From the NCBI RefSeq assembly GCF_006346325.1, contig NZ_VDYR01000002.1:1-64000 (forward strand): 64,000 bases of DNA, written 5' to 3'. This DNA comes from Sphingomonas japonica (lineage in GTDB: Bacteria; Pseudomonadota; Alphaproteobacteria; Sphingomonadales; Sphingomonadaceae). The notes beneath the pieces are model-generated. The model did not search any database and was not told the DNA's origin. It saw nothing but the letters and a program-made list of their open reading frames with translations. Within the stretch, counting starts at the first letter, position 1. Each line of letters starts with the position of its first letter. The position numbers were made by a program, and so were the translations under genes. Shown one piece after another: positions 17,192-26,220 of this stretch.

Positions 17192-18175
17192 ATGAAACTG
17201 GTACAGCTACGCGACGGTCGCGGCGGGCGATTCGTCGCCGGGGTGGACGATGCCGGGTCGGCAAGGCGCGTCGCTGCGGCCGACACCGTCTATGCGCTTG
17301 CGACGGAGGCGATCGCGCAGGGCGTCTCGCTCGCCGATCTCGCGCGAGATCGGCTTAACGAGACGATCGACCTCGCCGCCGCCTGTGCGGAGGGGCGCAT
17401 GCTCGCCCCGATCGACCATCCCGATCCGGCGCATTTGTATCTCACCGGAACCGGTCTGACCCATCTCGGTTCGGCGGAGGGGCGCGACAAGATGCACCAG
17501 CCCGCCGCGGGCGACACGCCGACCGATTCGATGCGGATGTTTCGCATGGGCGTCGAGGGCGGCAAGCCAAGCGGCAGCGAACCGGGCGTTCAGCCCGAAT
17601 GGTTCTACAAGGGCGACGGGTCATGTCTCGTCACCCCGGGCGCACCGCTCGCTTCGCCCGATTTCGCGCTCGACGGCAGCGAGGAGCCGGAGATCGCGGG
17701 CATCTACCTGATTGATGGCGACGGCAATCCGCGCCGCCTGGGCTTCGCGCTCGGCAACGAGTTCTCCGACCATGTCGTCGAACGCGGCAATTATCTGTGG
17801 CTGGCACATTCCAAACTGCGCCCCGCCAGCCTGGGCCCGGAACTGCTGACCGGCGAATTGCCCCGGGACGTGCGCGGCACCAGCCGTATCGTGCGGGGCG
17901 GCGAAACCCTATGGGAAAAGCCGTTCCTGTCGGGAGAAGCCAATATGTCGCACAGCATCGCCAACCTCGAGCATCACCACTTCAAATATGCGCTGTTCCG
18001 CCGTCCCGGCGACGTCCACGTCCATTTCTTTGGCACTGCCACGCTGTCGTTCGCCGACGGCATCGAGACGCGCGAAGGCGATGTGTTCGAAGTCGAGGCC
18101 GCGCCGTTCACGCTGCCGGTGCGCAATCCGCTCGCCAAGGCCGATGCGGCCCCGGTCGCGGTGCGGCCGCTGTGA
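17192..18175 (+). CDS. AraD1/GguC family protein (FAH-like fold)
   Basis: The 327-residue protein belongs to the GguC/AraD1 branch of the fumarylacetoacetate-hydrolase-like fold. Family patterns are LYLTGTGLTHLGSAEGRDKM, QPEWFYKGDG, GNEFSDHVVERGNYLWLAHS and MSHSIANLEHHHFKYALF. In arabinose and galactarate clusters of other proteobacteria such proteins act on 2-keto-3-deoxy sugar acids; AraD1 is linked to dehydration of L-2-keto-3-deoxyarabonate. The ATG at 17192 follows GGGACGAGG; the frame is open further upstream without family residues. A GTGA overlap couples it to the dehydrogenase gene. The specific reaction is inferred from neighbours. Confidence 0.82.
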   Translation: MKLVQLRDGRGGRFVAGVDDAGSARRVAAADTVYALATEAIAQGVSLADLARDRLNETIDLAAACAEGRMLAPIDHPDPAHLYLTGTGLTHLGSAEGRDKMHQPAAGDTPTDSMRMFRMGVEGGKPSGSEPGVQPEWFYKGDGSCLVTPGAPLASPDFALDGSEEPEIAGIYLIDGDGNPRRLGFALGNEFSDHVVERGNYLWLAHSKLRPASLGPELLTGELPRDVRGTSRIVRGGETLWEKPFLSGEANMSHSIANLEHHHFKYALFRRPGDVHVHFFGTATLSFADGIETREGDVFEVEAAPFTLPVRNPLAKADAAPVAVRPL

Positions 18176-19095
18176 GCGCGACGCGTATCGCGCTGGTCGG
18201 GATCGGCAAGATCGCCCGCGACCAGCATGTCCCGCACATCGCCGCCTCGCCCCATTTCGAACTGGCCGCGACCGTCAGCCGCAGTAACGGCATCGACGGC
18301 GTTCCCGGCTTCACCTCGATCGCCGAGATGATGGCGGCGGTCCCCGACGTGCAGGCGGTGTCGATCTGCACCCCGCCGCGCGGACGCCTCGCCATCGTCG
18401 AGGAAGCCGTCGCGCACGGCCTCGACGTCATGCTCGAAAAGCCGCCCGCCGCGACCTTCAGCGAGGCGCAGGCGATCGTCCGTACCGTCGCCGAAGCGGG
18501 GCGCGTGCTGCATGTCACCTGGCATTCGCGCGAGGCCGCCGCGGTGGAACCTGCGCGGCAATGGCTTGCCACGCGGACGATCGAGCGAGTCGAGGTCAAC
18601 TGGAAGGAAGACGTGCGCGTCTGGCATCCCGGACAGGAATGGATCTGGGAGCCGGGCATCGGCGTGTTCGATCCCGGCATCAACGCCCTGTCGGTCCTCA
18701 CACAGATTCTGCCGCGCCCGCTGCTGCTCGGGGCCGCGCAACTGCGCTTTCCGTCGAACCGCGCCGCGCCGATCGCCGCCGATCTGACGTTCGCGGACAC
18801 GCAGGGCGTCCCCGTCTCGGTCGCCTTCGACTTCGACCAGCGCGGTCCGCAGCGGTGGGACATCGACGTCGAGACCGATGCCGGCCACCTCACGCTCGGC
18901 ATGGGCGCATCGCAGATGGCGATCGACGGCGCGCCGGTCGATGTCGGAGACGAAGCCGAATATGCGCGCCTGTACAGACGCTTTGCCGAATGCCTGGCGA
19001 CCCGCACCAGCGACACCGATCTGACTCCGTTCGCGCATGTCGCCGATGCCTATCTGCTCGGTCGCCGCGCGGTGGTCGGCGCATTCGAAGAATAG
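18172..19095 (+). CDS. Gfo/Idh/MocA family sugar dehydrogenase
   Basis: This is a 307-residue NAD(P)-dependent oxidoreductase. It has an N-terminal Rossmann motif IALVGIGKIA, the family motif EKPPAA after the cofactor domain, and a C-terminal substrate domain including WKEDVRVWHPGQEWIWEPGI with GVFDPGINALS, which is typical of galactose/arabinose 1-dehydrogenases. It starts at GTG 18172, overlapping the AraD1-like stop by four bases. With that gene and the arabinofuranosidase it fits the oxidative route of L-arabinose through arabonate. D-galactose would be the main alternative substrate. Confidence 0.85.
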   Translation: MSATRIALVGIGKIARDQHVPHIAASPHFELAATVSRSNGIDGVPGFTSIAEMMAAVPDVQAVSICTPPRGRLAIVEEAVAHGLDVMLEKPPAATFSEAQAIVRTVAEAGRVLHVTWHSREAAAVEPARQWLATRTIERVEVNWKEDVRVWHPGQEWIWEPGIGVFDPGINALSVLTQILPRPLLLGAAQLRFPSNRAAPIAADLTFADTQGVPVSVAFDFDQRGPQRWDIDVETDAGHLTLGMGASQMAIDGAPVDVGDEAEYARLYRRFAECLATRTSDTDLTPFAHVADAYLLGRRAVVGAFEE

Positions 19096-19114
19096 GCACA
19101 AGAGGGAGAGAGAG

Positions 19115-20659
19115 ATGAGATTGCTGACCCGAATGATCGGTGCCGCCGCGACGCTATCGCTGGCGCTGCCCGCCGCGGCGCAACAGATACCGGTCGCGGT
19201 GACCGTCACCGTCGATACGTCGAAGCCGGGGCCAAGGATCGAGCGCGACGTGTATGGCCAGTTCGCCGAGCATCTCGGCCGCGGCATCTATGAGGGCATC
19301 TGGGTCGGCAGCAACTCGCGCATCCCCAACACCAAAGGCTATCGCACCGACGTCGTCGAAGCGCTTCGCAGGATCAAGGTGCCGTCGGTGCGCTGGCCCG
19401 GCGGCTGCTTCGCCGACGAATATGACTGGCGCGACGGCATCGGCGCGCGCGCGCAGCGGCCGACCCGCGTCAACACCCATTGGGGCGGCGTGACCGAGGA
19501 CAATGCGTTCGGCACCCACGAGTTCATGAACTTCGCCGAACTGATCGGGGCGCAGGCCTATATCGCCGGCAACATGGGATCGATGGGCCCGCGCGAGATG
19601 GGGCAGTGGGTCGAATACATGACCAGCGACAGCCGGTCGACGCTCGCCAACGAGCGCCGCAGGAACGGCCGCGACAAGCCCTGGAAGGTCGCCTATTTCG
19701 GCGTCGGCAACGAAAGCTGGGGCTGCGGCGGCAATATGCGCCCCGAATATTCGGCCGATCTCCACAAGCGCTATTCGACCTTCGTCAAGGCGCCTCCCGA
19801 AATGGGCATGAAAAAGGTCGCGAGCGGTGCCAGCGTCGACGACTATGCGTTCACCGAAATGCTGATGGACCGCGCGCGCGCGCAGATGGATGCGGTCAGC
19901 ATGCACCATTACACCTTCACCAATTCCTGGGAGGAAAAGGGAAATGCCACCGGCTTCAGCGAAGCCGACTGGGCATCGGTGATGGTCAACGCGCTCAGGA
20001 TGGACGAGCTCGTCACCAGGCATTCGGCGATCATGGACAAATACGATCCCGAAAAGCGCGTCGGGCTGTACGTCGACGAATGGGGCACCTGGTATAATCC
20101 CGAGCCGGGCTCGACGCCGGGCTTTCTGTACCAGCAGAACACGCTGCGCGATGCGCAGGTCGCCGCGCTGACGCTCAACATCTTCCATCGCCACACCGAC
20201 CGGGTGAAGCTCGCCGCGATCGCGCAGATGGTCAACGTGCTGCAGGCGATGATCCTGACCGATGGCGCCAAGATGGTGCTGACGCCGACCTATCATCTGT
20301 TCGACATGTACGTGCCGTTCCAGGGCGCGACGCCGTACGCGGCGTTCGTCACCAACGCGCGCTATACCAGCGGCGGCAAGGATCTGCCGATGATTGATAC
20401 GTCGGTGGCGCGCGCGACCGACGGGACGTTATGGATGGCGCTGGTCAATCTCGATCCCAATCGGCCGGCACGGATCGCCACAAACCTGACCGGCACCGCC
20501 ATCGGCCGCATCCTGACGGCGGCCGCGATGGACGCGCACAACAGCTTCGAAAACCCGAACGCGATTGCGCCTGCCGCTTATTCGGGCACGGTCATCGACG
20601 GCAAGCTCGGCTTCGACTTGCCGGCCAAGGCGATCGCGATGGTGCAGATCGCCGAATGA
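19115..20659 (+). CDS. Exported GH51 alpha-L-arabinofuranosidase
   Basis: The 514-residue enzyme removes arabinofuranosyl groups from arabinan, arabinoxylan or their oligomers. A signal peptide spans residues 1-23 (ALPAAAQQ), so it acts outside the cytoplasm. GH51 residues are clear: RWPGGCFADEYDWRDGIG near 93-110, acid/base Glu200 in GVGNESWGCGG, and nucleophile Glu322 in LYVDEWGTWYN. The ATG at 19115 follows GGGAGAGAGAG. It closes an operon that also holds the AraD1-like protein and a sugar dehydrogenase, so released arabinose can be degraded by the same cluster. Its TGA overlaps the ATG of a short Tat-like remnant. Confidence 0.92.
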   Translation: MRLLTRMIGAAATLSLALPAAAQQIPVAVTVTVDTSKPGPRIERDVYGQFAEHLGRGIYEGIWVGSNSRIPNTKGYRTDVVEALRRIKVPSVRWPGGCFADEYDWRDGIGARAQRPTRVNTHWGGVTEDNAFGTHEFMNFAELIGAQAYIAGNMGSMGPREMGQWVEYMTSDSRSTLANERRRNGRDKPWKVAYFGVGNESWGCGGNMRPEYSADLHKRYSTFVKAPPEMGMKKVASGASVDDYAFTEMLMDRARAQMDAVSMHHYTFTNSWEEKGNATGFSEADWASVMVNALRMDELVTRHSAIMDKYDPEKRVGLYVDEWGTWYNPEPGSTPGFLYQQNTLRDAQVAALTLNIFHRHTDRVKLAAIAQMVNVLQAMILTDGAKMVLTPTYHLFDMYVPFQGATPYAAFVTNARYTSGGKDLPMIDTSVARATDGTLWMALVNLDPNRPARIATNLTGTAIGRILTAAAMDAHNSFENPNAIAPAAYSGTVIDGKLGFDLPAKAIAMVQIAE

Positions 20660-20757
20660 TCGGACGCCGCGCCTTTCTGACCTCGGCAAGGCGCGGCCGG
20701 GCAAGACCACCGGGCGGATCAAGGTCCGCCCGGGGCGGCTGTCGGCGGTGCGGCTGA
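20656..20757 (+). pseudogene. Possible remnant of a Tat-exported protein gene
   Basis: An ATG overlaps the arabinofuranosidase stop (ATGA), the usual junction for a following operon gene. It opens with MIGRRAFLTSA, a Tat-signal-like beginning (RRAFL). After about eleven codons the frame becomes arginine/glycine-rich and stops at 20757. A second frame across the same stretch is open into the era gene and could hold a decayed C-terminus. I read this as a gene reduced by deletion, perhaps another glycosidase of the arabinose cluster. Chance cannot be excluded. Confidence 0.35.
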
Positions 20758-20818
20758 CCCGATCAATCCCGGCCGGCGCGGTCGAGGCCGATCGCAGGGC
20801 GCTGCTGATCGGGCTGCG

Positions 20819-21721
20819 TCACTCGACCCAGTCGAGCCCGATCTCGCGATAGATGTCGCGGTCGTCTTCCCAGTTCGGGCGGACCTTGACGTGCAGGTAC
20901 AGATGCACCGGCACCCCGGTTATGCGCGCCAGCTCGGCGCGCGCGCGCGCGCCGATCTCCTTGATGCGCTGCCCGCCCTTGCCCAGCACGATCGCGCGCT
21001 GGGTATCGCGCTCGACCAGCACCTGCTGGTGGATTTCGAGCGAGCCATCGTCGCGCTCGTCATATTTCTCGGTCTCGACTGCGCTGGCGTAAGGCAGTTC
21101 GGCGTGGAGCTGGAGGTAGAGCTGTTCGCGCGTGACTTCGGCGGCGAGCATGCGGTCGGTCGCGTCGGACACCTGGTCGGCGGGGAAATGCCACGGTCCT
21201 TCGGGCATGCGGTTGGCCAGCGCAGCCTTGAGCTCGGCGATGCCGTCACCGGTGGTGGCCGACACGAAGAAGATCTCGTCGAACGCCAACAGATCGTTCA
21301 GCCGCTGCGCATGGCTCAGCAGCCGCGGCTTGTCGGCGATGTCGACCTTGTTGAGGATCAGCAGCTTGGGTTCCTTGCGGTGCGCCAGCCGCTCGGCGAT
21401 CGCGGTGACCTTTTCGGGCAGGCCGCCCTTGGCATCGACCACGAACGCGATCGCATCGGCGCCTTCCGCACCTTCCCACGCCGCAGACACCATCGCGCGG
21501 TCGAGGCGACGCTTGGGATCGAAGATGCCGGGCGTATCGACCAGCAGCAGCTGCGTCTCGCCCTCGATCGCGAGACCCATCAGCCGAGTACGCGTGGTCT
21601 GTGCCTTGGGACTGACGATCGCGATCTTCTGCCCGACCAGCGCGTTGACGAGGGTGGATTTGCCCGCATTGGGCGCGCCGACGACGGCGACGAGGCCGCA
21701 ATGGGGGATTGGGGTGGTCAT
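20819..21721 (-). CDS. era: GTPase Era
   Basis: Era is an essential GTPase that binds 16S rRNA near its 3' end and helps small-subunit maturation. The 300-residue protein has the G motifs GAPNAGKST (about 15-23), DTPG and NKVD. It has the C-terminal KH domain with LGKGGQRIKEIGARARAEL for RNA binding. The ATG at 21721 overlaps the rnc stop by four bases. The gene order lepB-rnc-era, all leftward and overlapping, is the classic proteobacterial arrangement. Length is normal. Confidence 0.97.
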   Translation of the reverse strand: MTTPIPHCGLVAVVGAPNAGKSTLVNALVGQKIAIVSPKAQTTRTRLMGLAIEGETQLLLVDTPGIFDPKRRLDRAMVSAAWEGAEGADAIAFVVDAKGGLPEKVTAIAERLAHRKEPKLLILNKVDIADKPRLLSHAQRLNDLLAFDEIFFVSATTGDGIAELKAALANRMPEGPWHFPADQVSDATDRMLAAEVTREQLYLQLHAELPYASAVETEKYDERDDGSLEIHQQVLVERDTQRAIVLGKGGQRIKEIGARARAELARITGVPVHLYLHVKVRPNWEDDRDIYREIGLDWVE

Positions 21722-22419
21722 GAGCGGGTTTCCAATTGGGTGAGCAGCGCCTCCGCCGCGGCGGTTTCGGCTTCCTGCTTCGATGCGCCCGTCGCGGTCG
21801 CATCCGCCAGCTTGCCGATGCTCACCCGCACCGTGAAGCGCGGGGCGTGCTGTGGGCCGGAGCGTTCGACGACCAGATATTCGGGCGGGCGACGCTGGTG
21901 CGCCGCGGCCCATTCCTGAAGCGCGGATTTGGGATGGCGCGGTGCGCGGGTCTGGGTTTCGATGCGGTCGGCCCATGCAGCGCGGATGAAACCGCGCGCG
22001 GCGTCCTGCCCGGCGTCGAGATAGAGCGCGCCGATCAGCGCCTCGAGCACGTCGCCCAGCACATTGTCGCTGTCGGCGGCGCCATCGTCGCGCGCCTGCT
22101 TGCCGAGTTTGAGATGCGGGACGACGCCGATCGTGCGCGCCACATCGGCGCAGACCGCGCCGGTCACCAGCGCATTGAGCCGCCGCGACAAGGCGCCTTC
22201 GGGTTCGTTGGGAAAGCGCTCGTACAGCCATTCGGCAATGCTGAGCCCCAGCACGCGGTCGCCCAGAAATTCGAGCCGTTCGTAATTGGCCGAATCGCGG
22301 CTGCCATGCGTCAGCGCGCGCAGATAGGGCAGCGGATCCCCTGGATCATGCCCCAGCGCAGTGGCGATCCAGGCGACGGCGTCGGCGTCGGTCAAAAACC
22401 GTCCCCGATGCGCTCCCAT
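21718..22419 (-). CDS. rnc: Ribonuclease III
   Basis: RNase III cuts double-stranded RNA, including the rRNA precursor. The 233-residue protein contains the signature ERLEFLGDRVLGLSIAEWL, the second acidic site DVLEALIGALYLDAG, and a C-terminal double-stranded RNA binding domain (PKSALQEWAAAHQ to ASKQEAETAAAEALL). The start at 22419 lies inside the last codons of lepB (28-base overlap). The frame is open far upstream, but that part only shadows lepB. The stop overlaps era. Confidence 0.96.
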   Translation of the reverse strand: MGAHRGRFLTDADAVAWIATALGHDPGDPLPYLRALTHGSRDSANYERLEFLGDRVLGLSIAEWLYERFPNEPEGALSRRLNALVTGAVCADVARTIGVVPHLKLGKQARDDGAADSDNVLGDVLEALIGALYLDAGQDAARGFIRAAWADRIETQTRAPRHPKSALQEWAAAHQRRPPEYLVVERSGPQHAPRFTVRVSIGKLADATATGASKQEAETAAAEALLTQLETRS

Positions 22420-23186
22420 CGCGCCGCCGAGAACCATGTCCACGGCAGCAGCCACGACGCGGTGCCGTCGGTCGACCAGAAGTTGACGACTGCCCGCCCT
22501 TCGAGATTTTCGAGCGGGACATAACTGATCGAATCGAAGAAGCGACTGTCCTTCGAATCGTCGCGATTGTCGCCCATCAGGAAGACGTGGCCCGCCGGCA
22601 CGGTGAACACCTCGGTATCGTCGGCGATCGTCATGCCCTGGTCGAGCACGCGATAGGTCTTGCCGTTGGGCAGCGTTTCCTCGAACTGCGGAAAGCGGCA
22701 GATCGGCGTCCCGTCGTTCAGCGCGTCCTGAAAGTACGGCGCACATTGCGCGTTCGGGGTCACCGGCTCGACGAAATCGGCGATGCGGTTCTTCGGGATC
22801 GGTTTTCCATTCAGGACGAGCGTACCGCCGCGCATCTGGATGGTGTCGCCGGGCAGGCCGATGACGCGCTTGATCCAGTCCTCGCGCGCGGTCGGCGGCG
22901 CCTTGAACACCACCACGTCGCCGCGTTCGGGGGTGTCGGCAAGGATGCGGCCGGGGATCAGCGGCAGGCTGAACGGCAGCGAGTGCCGCGAATAGCCATA
23001 ATCCCATTTGGTGATGAAGATATAATCGCCGACCAGCAGCCGCGGCAGCATCGATCCCGACGGGATGACGAAGGGCGAGAACAGGAAGCTGCGCACCACG
23101 AACACGACGATCGCGAGCTTGAGCAGGAAGCTCAGCGTCTCGCGCCATTCGGACTGGGCGGGCTTGGGCGTCGACTTGGTGGCCAT
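22392..23186 (-). CDS. lepB: Signal peptidase I
   Basis: LepB cleaves Sec and Tat signal peptides at the outer face of the inner membrane. In 264 residues it has a membrane anchor (about 18-38), the catalytic serine in PSGSMLP (Ser45), the general-base lysine in WIKRVIGLPGD, and the later box GHVFLMGDNRDDSKDSR. One anchor helix instead of two is usual in alphaproteobacteria. The ATG at 23186 (MATKSTPKP) is chosen over a TTG at 23222. It is the first gene of lepB-rnc-era. A TTGACG at 23220-23215 on this strand could be a -35 element, but no matching -10 is evident. Confidence 0.95.
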   Translation of the reverse strand: MATKSTPKPAQSEWRETLSFLLKLAIVVFVVRSFLFSPFVIPSGSMLPRLLVGDYIFITKWDYGYSRHSLPFSLPLIPGRILADTPERGDVVVFKAPPTAREDWIKRVIGLPGDTIQMRGGTLVLNGKPIPKNRIADFVEPVTPNAQCAPYFQDALNDGTPICRFPQFEETLPNGKTYRVLDQGMTIADDTEVFTVPAGHVFLMGDNRDDSKDSRFFDSISYVPLENLEGRAVVNFWSTDGTASWLLPWTWFSAARWERIGDGF

Positions 23187-23333
23187 GCCGCAAGCTCTGC
23201 GGGGCGCCGGGCCAAGCGTCAAGATGATGCGCGTTTTGGGGCTGACCCGCTGCCCGCGCGGAGCTAGGGCGCTCTACGACACGAACTACCCTTGGAGGTG
23301 GCGTGATTGATGCCCAATGCTGCGGAGGTGAAT

Positions 23334-24833
23334 ATGGCGACGAACCCCTGGGAAGCGATCGAAGCCCTCGAACCGGCCCGGCTCGAAGCACTGTTCACGG
23401 CTGACGCGGACCGGCTCGCGCTGCTGACCGCCGATGTCGCAGGCATCCATTTCGACTGGTCGAAGACGCATCTCACGCAAGCGGCGATCGATGCGTTCGC
23501 CGCGCTTGCCGAGGCGCAGGGGCTGGCAGCCAAGCGCGACGCGCTGTTCGGTGGCCAAGCGATCAACGTCACCGAGGGTCGCGCGGTCGAGCATGGTGCC
23601 GAGCGCGGTGAGGGCTCGCCCGAAAGCGTCGCGCGGGCGCGGGGTTTCCAGCACCGCATGCGCGCGCTGATCGACGCGATCGAAGCCGATGCACTGGGGC
23701 CAGTGCGCCACATCCTGCACCTCGGCATCGGTGGATCGGCGCTCGGCCCCGACCTGATCGTCGACGCACTGGGGCGGGATGGCACCCGCTACGACGTGGC
23801 GATCGTCTCGAACGTCGACGGCGTCGCGCTCGAAGAGGCGTTGGCGCGGTTCGATCCCGCCGCCACGCTGATCGCCGTGGCATCGAAGACCTTCACCACC
23901 ACCGAGACCTTGCTCAACGCCGAAAGCGCGCTGGGCTGGATGGCCGAGCACGGCGTCGAGGATCCCTATGGCCGGGTGATCGCGCTGACCGCCAATCCCG
24001 ATGCCGCCACCGCATGGGGTGTCGACGAGACGCGGGTGCTGCCTTTTTCCGAAAGCGTCGGCGGGCGTTATTCGCTGTGGTCGTCGATCGGCTTTCCCGC
24101 GGCGGTCGCGCTCGGCTGGGACGCCTATGCCGAACTGCTCGAAGGCGCAGCCGAGATGGACCGACATTTCCGCCTGACCGAGCCTGCCCGAAACGCGCCG
24201 ATGCTCGCCGCGTTCGCCGATCTCTATTACACGCAGGTCCGCGGCTGCGAGACGCGTGCGGTGTTCGCCTATGACGAGCGGCTGCGCCTGCTGCCGAGCT
24301 ATCTTCAGCAGCTCGAGATGGAATCGAACGGCAAGTCGGTGACTGCCGACGGCCAGCCGGTCGGGCGCGCGACCGCGCCGATCACCTGGGGCGGGGTCGG
24401 CACCGACGCGCAGCATGCGGTGTTCCAGCTGCTCCACCAGGGCACGCACCTCGTGCCCGTCGAATTCATCGGCGCGATCGAGGGCGGCGACACGCTGGCG
24501 GAGGCGCATCACCGCCAGCTGCTGCTCAACATGTTCGCGCAAGGCGCCGCGCTGATGCAGGGCAAGGCGAACGAAGATGCCGCCCGCGCCTATCCCGGCG
24601 ACCGTCCTTCGTCGACGCTGCTGCTGGACGAGGTCAGCCCGCGCATCCTGGGCGCGCTGATCGCGTTCTACGAACATCGTACCTTCGTGAATGCGGTGCT
24701 GCTCGGCATCAATGCCTTCGACCAGTTCGGGGTCGAGCTGGGCAAGGAGATGGCCAAGGCGGCAGATGCGGGCGATTTGGATTTCGATGCTTCGACCAAC
24801 GACCTGATCCGGCGCGCGCTCGGCCCGGCCTGA
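23334..24833 (+). CDS. pgi: Glucose-6-phosphate isomerase
   Basis: Pgi interconverts glucose 6-phosphate and fructose 6-phosphate. The 499-residue protein carries the phosphate-binding stretch HLGIGGSALGPDLI, the family signature VGGRYSLWSSIGFPAA (Pgi signature 1), and GGVGTDAQHAVFQLLHQG near the active-site glutamine/histidine region. The start at 23334 has GGAGG five bases upstream. An ATG eight codons earlier also has an SD further away, so the N-terminus could be longer by eight residues. It is divergent from lepB and followed by gor after 19 bases. Confidence 0.96.
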   Translation: MATNPWEAIEALEPARLEALFTADADRLALLTADVAGIHFDWSKTHLTQAAIDAFAALAEAQGLAAKRDALFGGQAINVTEGRAVEHGAERGEGSPESVARARGFQHRMRALIDAIEADALGPVRHILHLGIGGSALGPDLIVDALGRDGTRYDVAIVSNVDGVALEEALARFDPAATLIAVASKTFTTTETLLNAESALGWMAEHGVEDPYGRVIALTANPDAATAWGVDETRVLPFSESVGGRYSLWSSIGFPAAVALGWDAYAELLEGAAEMDRHFRLTEPARNAPMLAAFADLYYTQVRGCETRAVFAYDERLRLLPSYLQQLEMESNGKSVTADGQPVGRATAPITWGGVGTDAQHAVFQLLHQGTHLVPVEFIGAIEGGDTLAEAHHRQLLLNMFAQGAALMQGKANEDAARAYPGDRPSSTLLLDEVSPRILGALIAFYEHRTFVNAVLLGINAFDQFGVELGKEMAKAADAGDLDFDASTNDLIRRALGPA

Positions 24834-24852
24834 CCAACCTGAGGAAGCTGAC

Positions 24853-26202
24853 TTGGCTACATATGACTATGACCTGTTCGTCATCGGCGCCGGTTCGGGC
24901 GGTACCCGCGCCGCGCGTGTGGCCGCCGCGCATGGCGCCAAGGTGGCGATCGCCGAGGAATATCGCATCGGCGGCACCTGCGTCATCCGTGGCTGCGTGC
25001 CCAAGAAGCTGCTCGTCTATGGCGCGCATTTCGCCGAGGATTTGAAGGACGCCAAGCATTTCGGCTGGGACGTACCCGATGAATGCGCGTTCGACTGGAC
25101 CCGGCTTCGCGACAATGTCTTTGCCGAGGTCGATCGGATCAACCAGGCCTACACCGCCACGCTCGAGAGCCACGGCGTCGAGATCATCGCCGAACGCGCG
25201 GTCGTTACCGGGCCGCACGACGTCCGGCTGACCGGCGGGCGGACGGTGACCGCCGAGCGCATCCTGGTCGCGGTCGGGGCCCGCCCGCACGTTCCGTCCT
25301 GCCCGGGGCATGAACACGGCATCACCTCGAACGAGGCGTTCCACCTCGACGCCGTGCCCAAGCGCATCCTGATCGCCGGCGCTGGCTATATCGCCAACGA
25401 GTTCGCCGGCATCTTCAACGAGTTCAAGGCAAGGGTGACGCTGATCAACCGCAGCGACGTGATCCTGCGCGGCTATGATGAATCGATCCGTGACCGGCTG
25501 TTGCAGATTTCGATGACCAAGGGGCTCGACTTCCGCTTCAACGCCGAGTTTCGCGGCATCGACAAGCAGGCGGACGGCTCGCTCAAGGTGGCGATGACCA
25601 ACCACGAGCCGATCGAGGTCGATTGCGTGCTGTTCGCAACCGGGCGCGTGCCGAATACCGACGACCTCGGCCTCGACGCCGCGGGGGTCGAACTCGACGA
25701 CAAGGGAGCGATCAAGGTCGACGACGATAACCGCTCGAGCTGCGACAGCATCTTTGCCGTCGGCGACGTCACCAATCGCGTCCAGCTGACCCCGGTGGCG
25801 ATACGCGAGGGGCAGGCGTTCGCCGACAGCTTCTATGGCGGCAAGCCGACCAAGGTCGATTATGGCTGCATCCCCAGCGCGGTGTTCAGCCATCCGCCGA
25901 TGGCGTCGGTCGGCATGACCGAGGGCGAGGCCAAATCCAAGCTGGGAGCGGTCAAGGTGTACCTGTCCGACTTCCGCGCGATGAAGAATGTGCTGGCGGG
26001 GCGTAACGAGCGCGCGCTCTACAAGATGATCTGCGACGGCGACACGGGAAAGATCGTCGGACTGCACATGATCGGGCCGGACGCCCCCGAAATCCTCCAG
26101 GCGGCCGCGATCGCCGTGAAGGCAGGACTGACCAAGGACGATTTCGATGCGACCGTCGCGCTGCACCCGACGATGGCGGAGGAACTGGTGCTGATGAAGT
26201 AG
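24853..26202 (+). CDS. gor: Glutathione-disulfide reductase
   Basis: This FAD enzyme reduces oxidised glutathione with NADPH. The 449-residue protein has the FAD motif [12 protein letters not shown], the redox disulfide C43-x4-C48 in GGTCVIRGCVPKK, an NADP-binding fold (IAGAGYIANEFAGIF), and the dimer-interface end VALHPTMAEELV with the catalytic His-Glu. The start is TTG 24853, with GAGGAA six bases upstream; no ATG fits, because the FAD motif begins only a few residues later. It follows pgi by 19 bases, probably on the same transcript. Confidence 0.94.
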   Translation: MATYDYDLFVIGAGSGGTRAARVAAAHGAKVAIAEEYRIGGTCVIRGCVPKKLLVYGAHFAEDLKDAKHFGWDVPDECAFDWTRLRDNVFAEVDRINQAYTATLESHGVEIIAERAVVTGPHDVRLTGGRTVTAERILVAVGARPHVPSCPGHEHGITSNEAFHLDAVPKRILIAGAGYIANEFAGIFNEFKARVTLINRSDVILRGYDESIRDRLLQISMTKGLDFRFNAEFRGIDKQADGSLKVAMTNHEPIEVDCVLFATGRVPNTDDLGLDAAGVELDDKGAIKVDDDNRSSCDSIFAVGDVTNRVQLTPVAIREGQAFADSFYGGKPTKVDYGCIPSAVFSHPPMASVGMTEGEAKSKLGAVKVYLSDFRAMKNVLAGRNERALYKMICDGDTGKIVGLHMIGPDAPEILQAAAIAVKAGLTKDDFDATVALHPTMAEELVLMK

Positions 26203-26220
26203 AGCGCGCGCCGATGCGGG

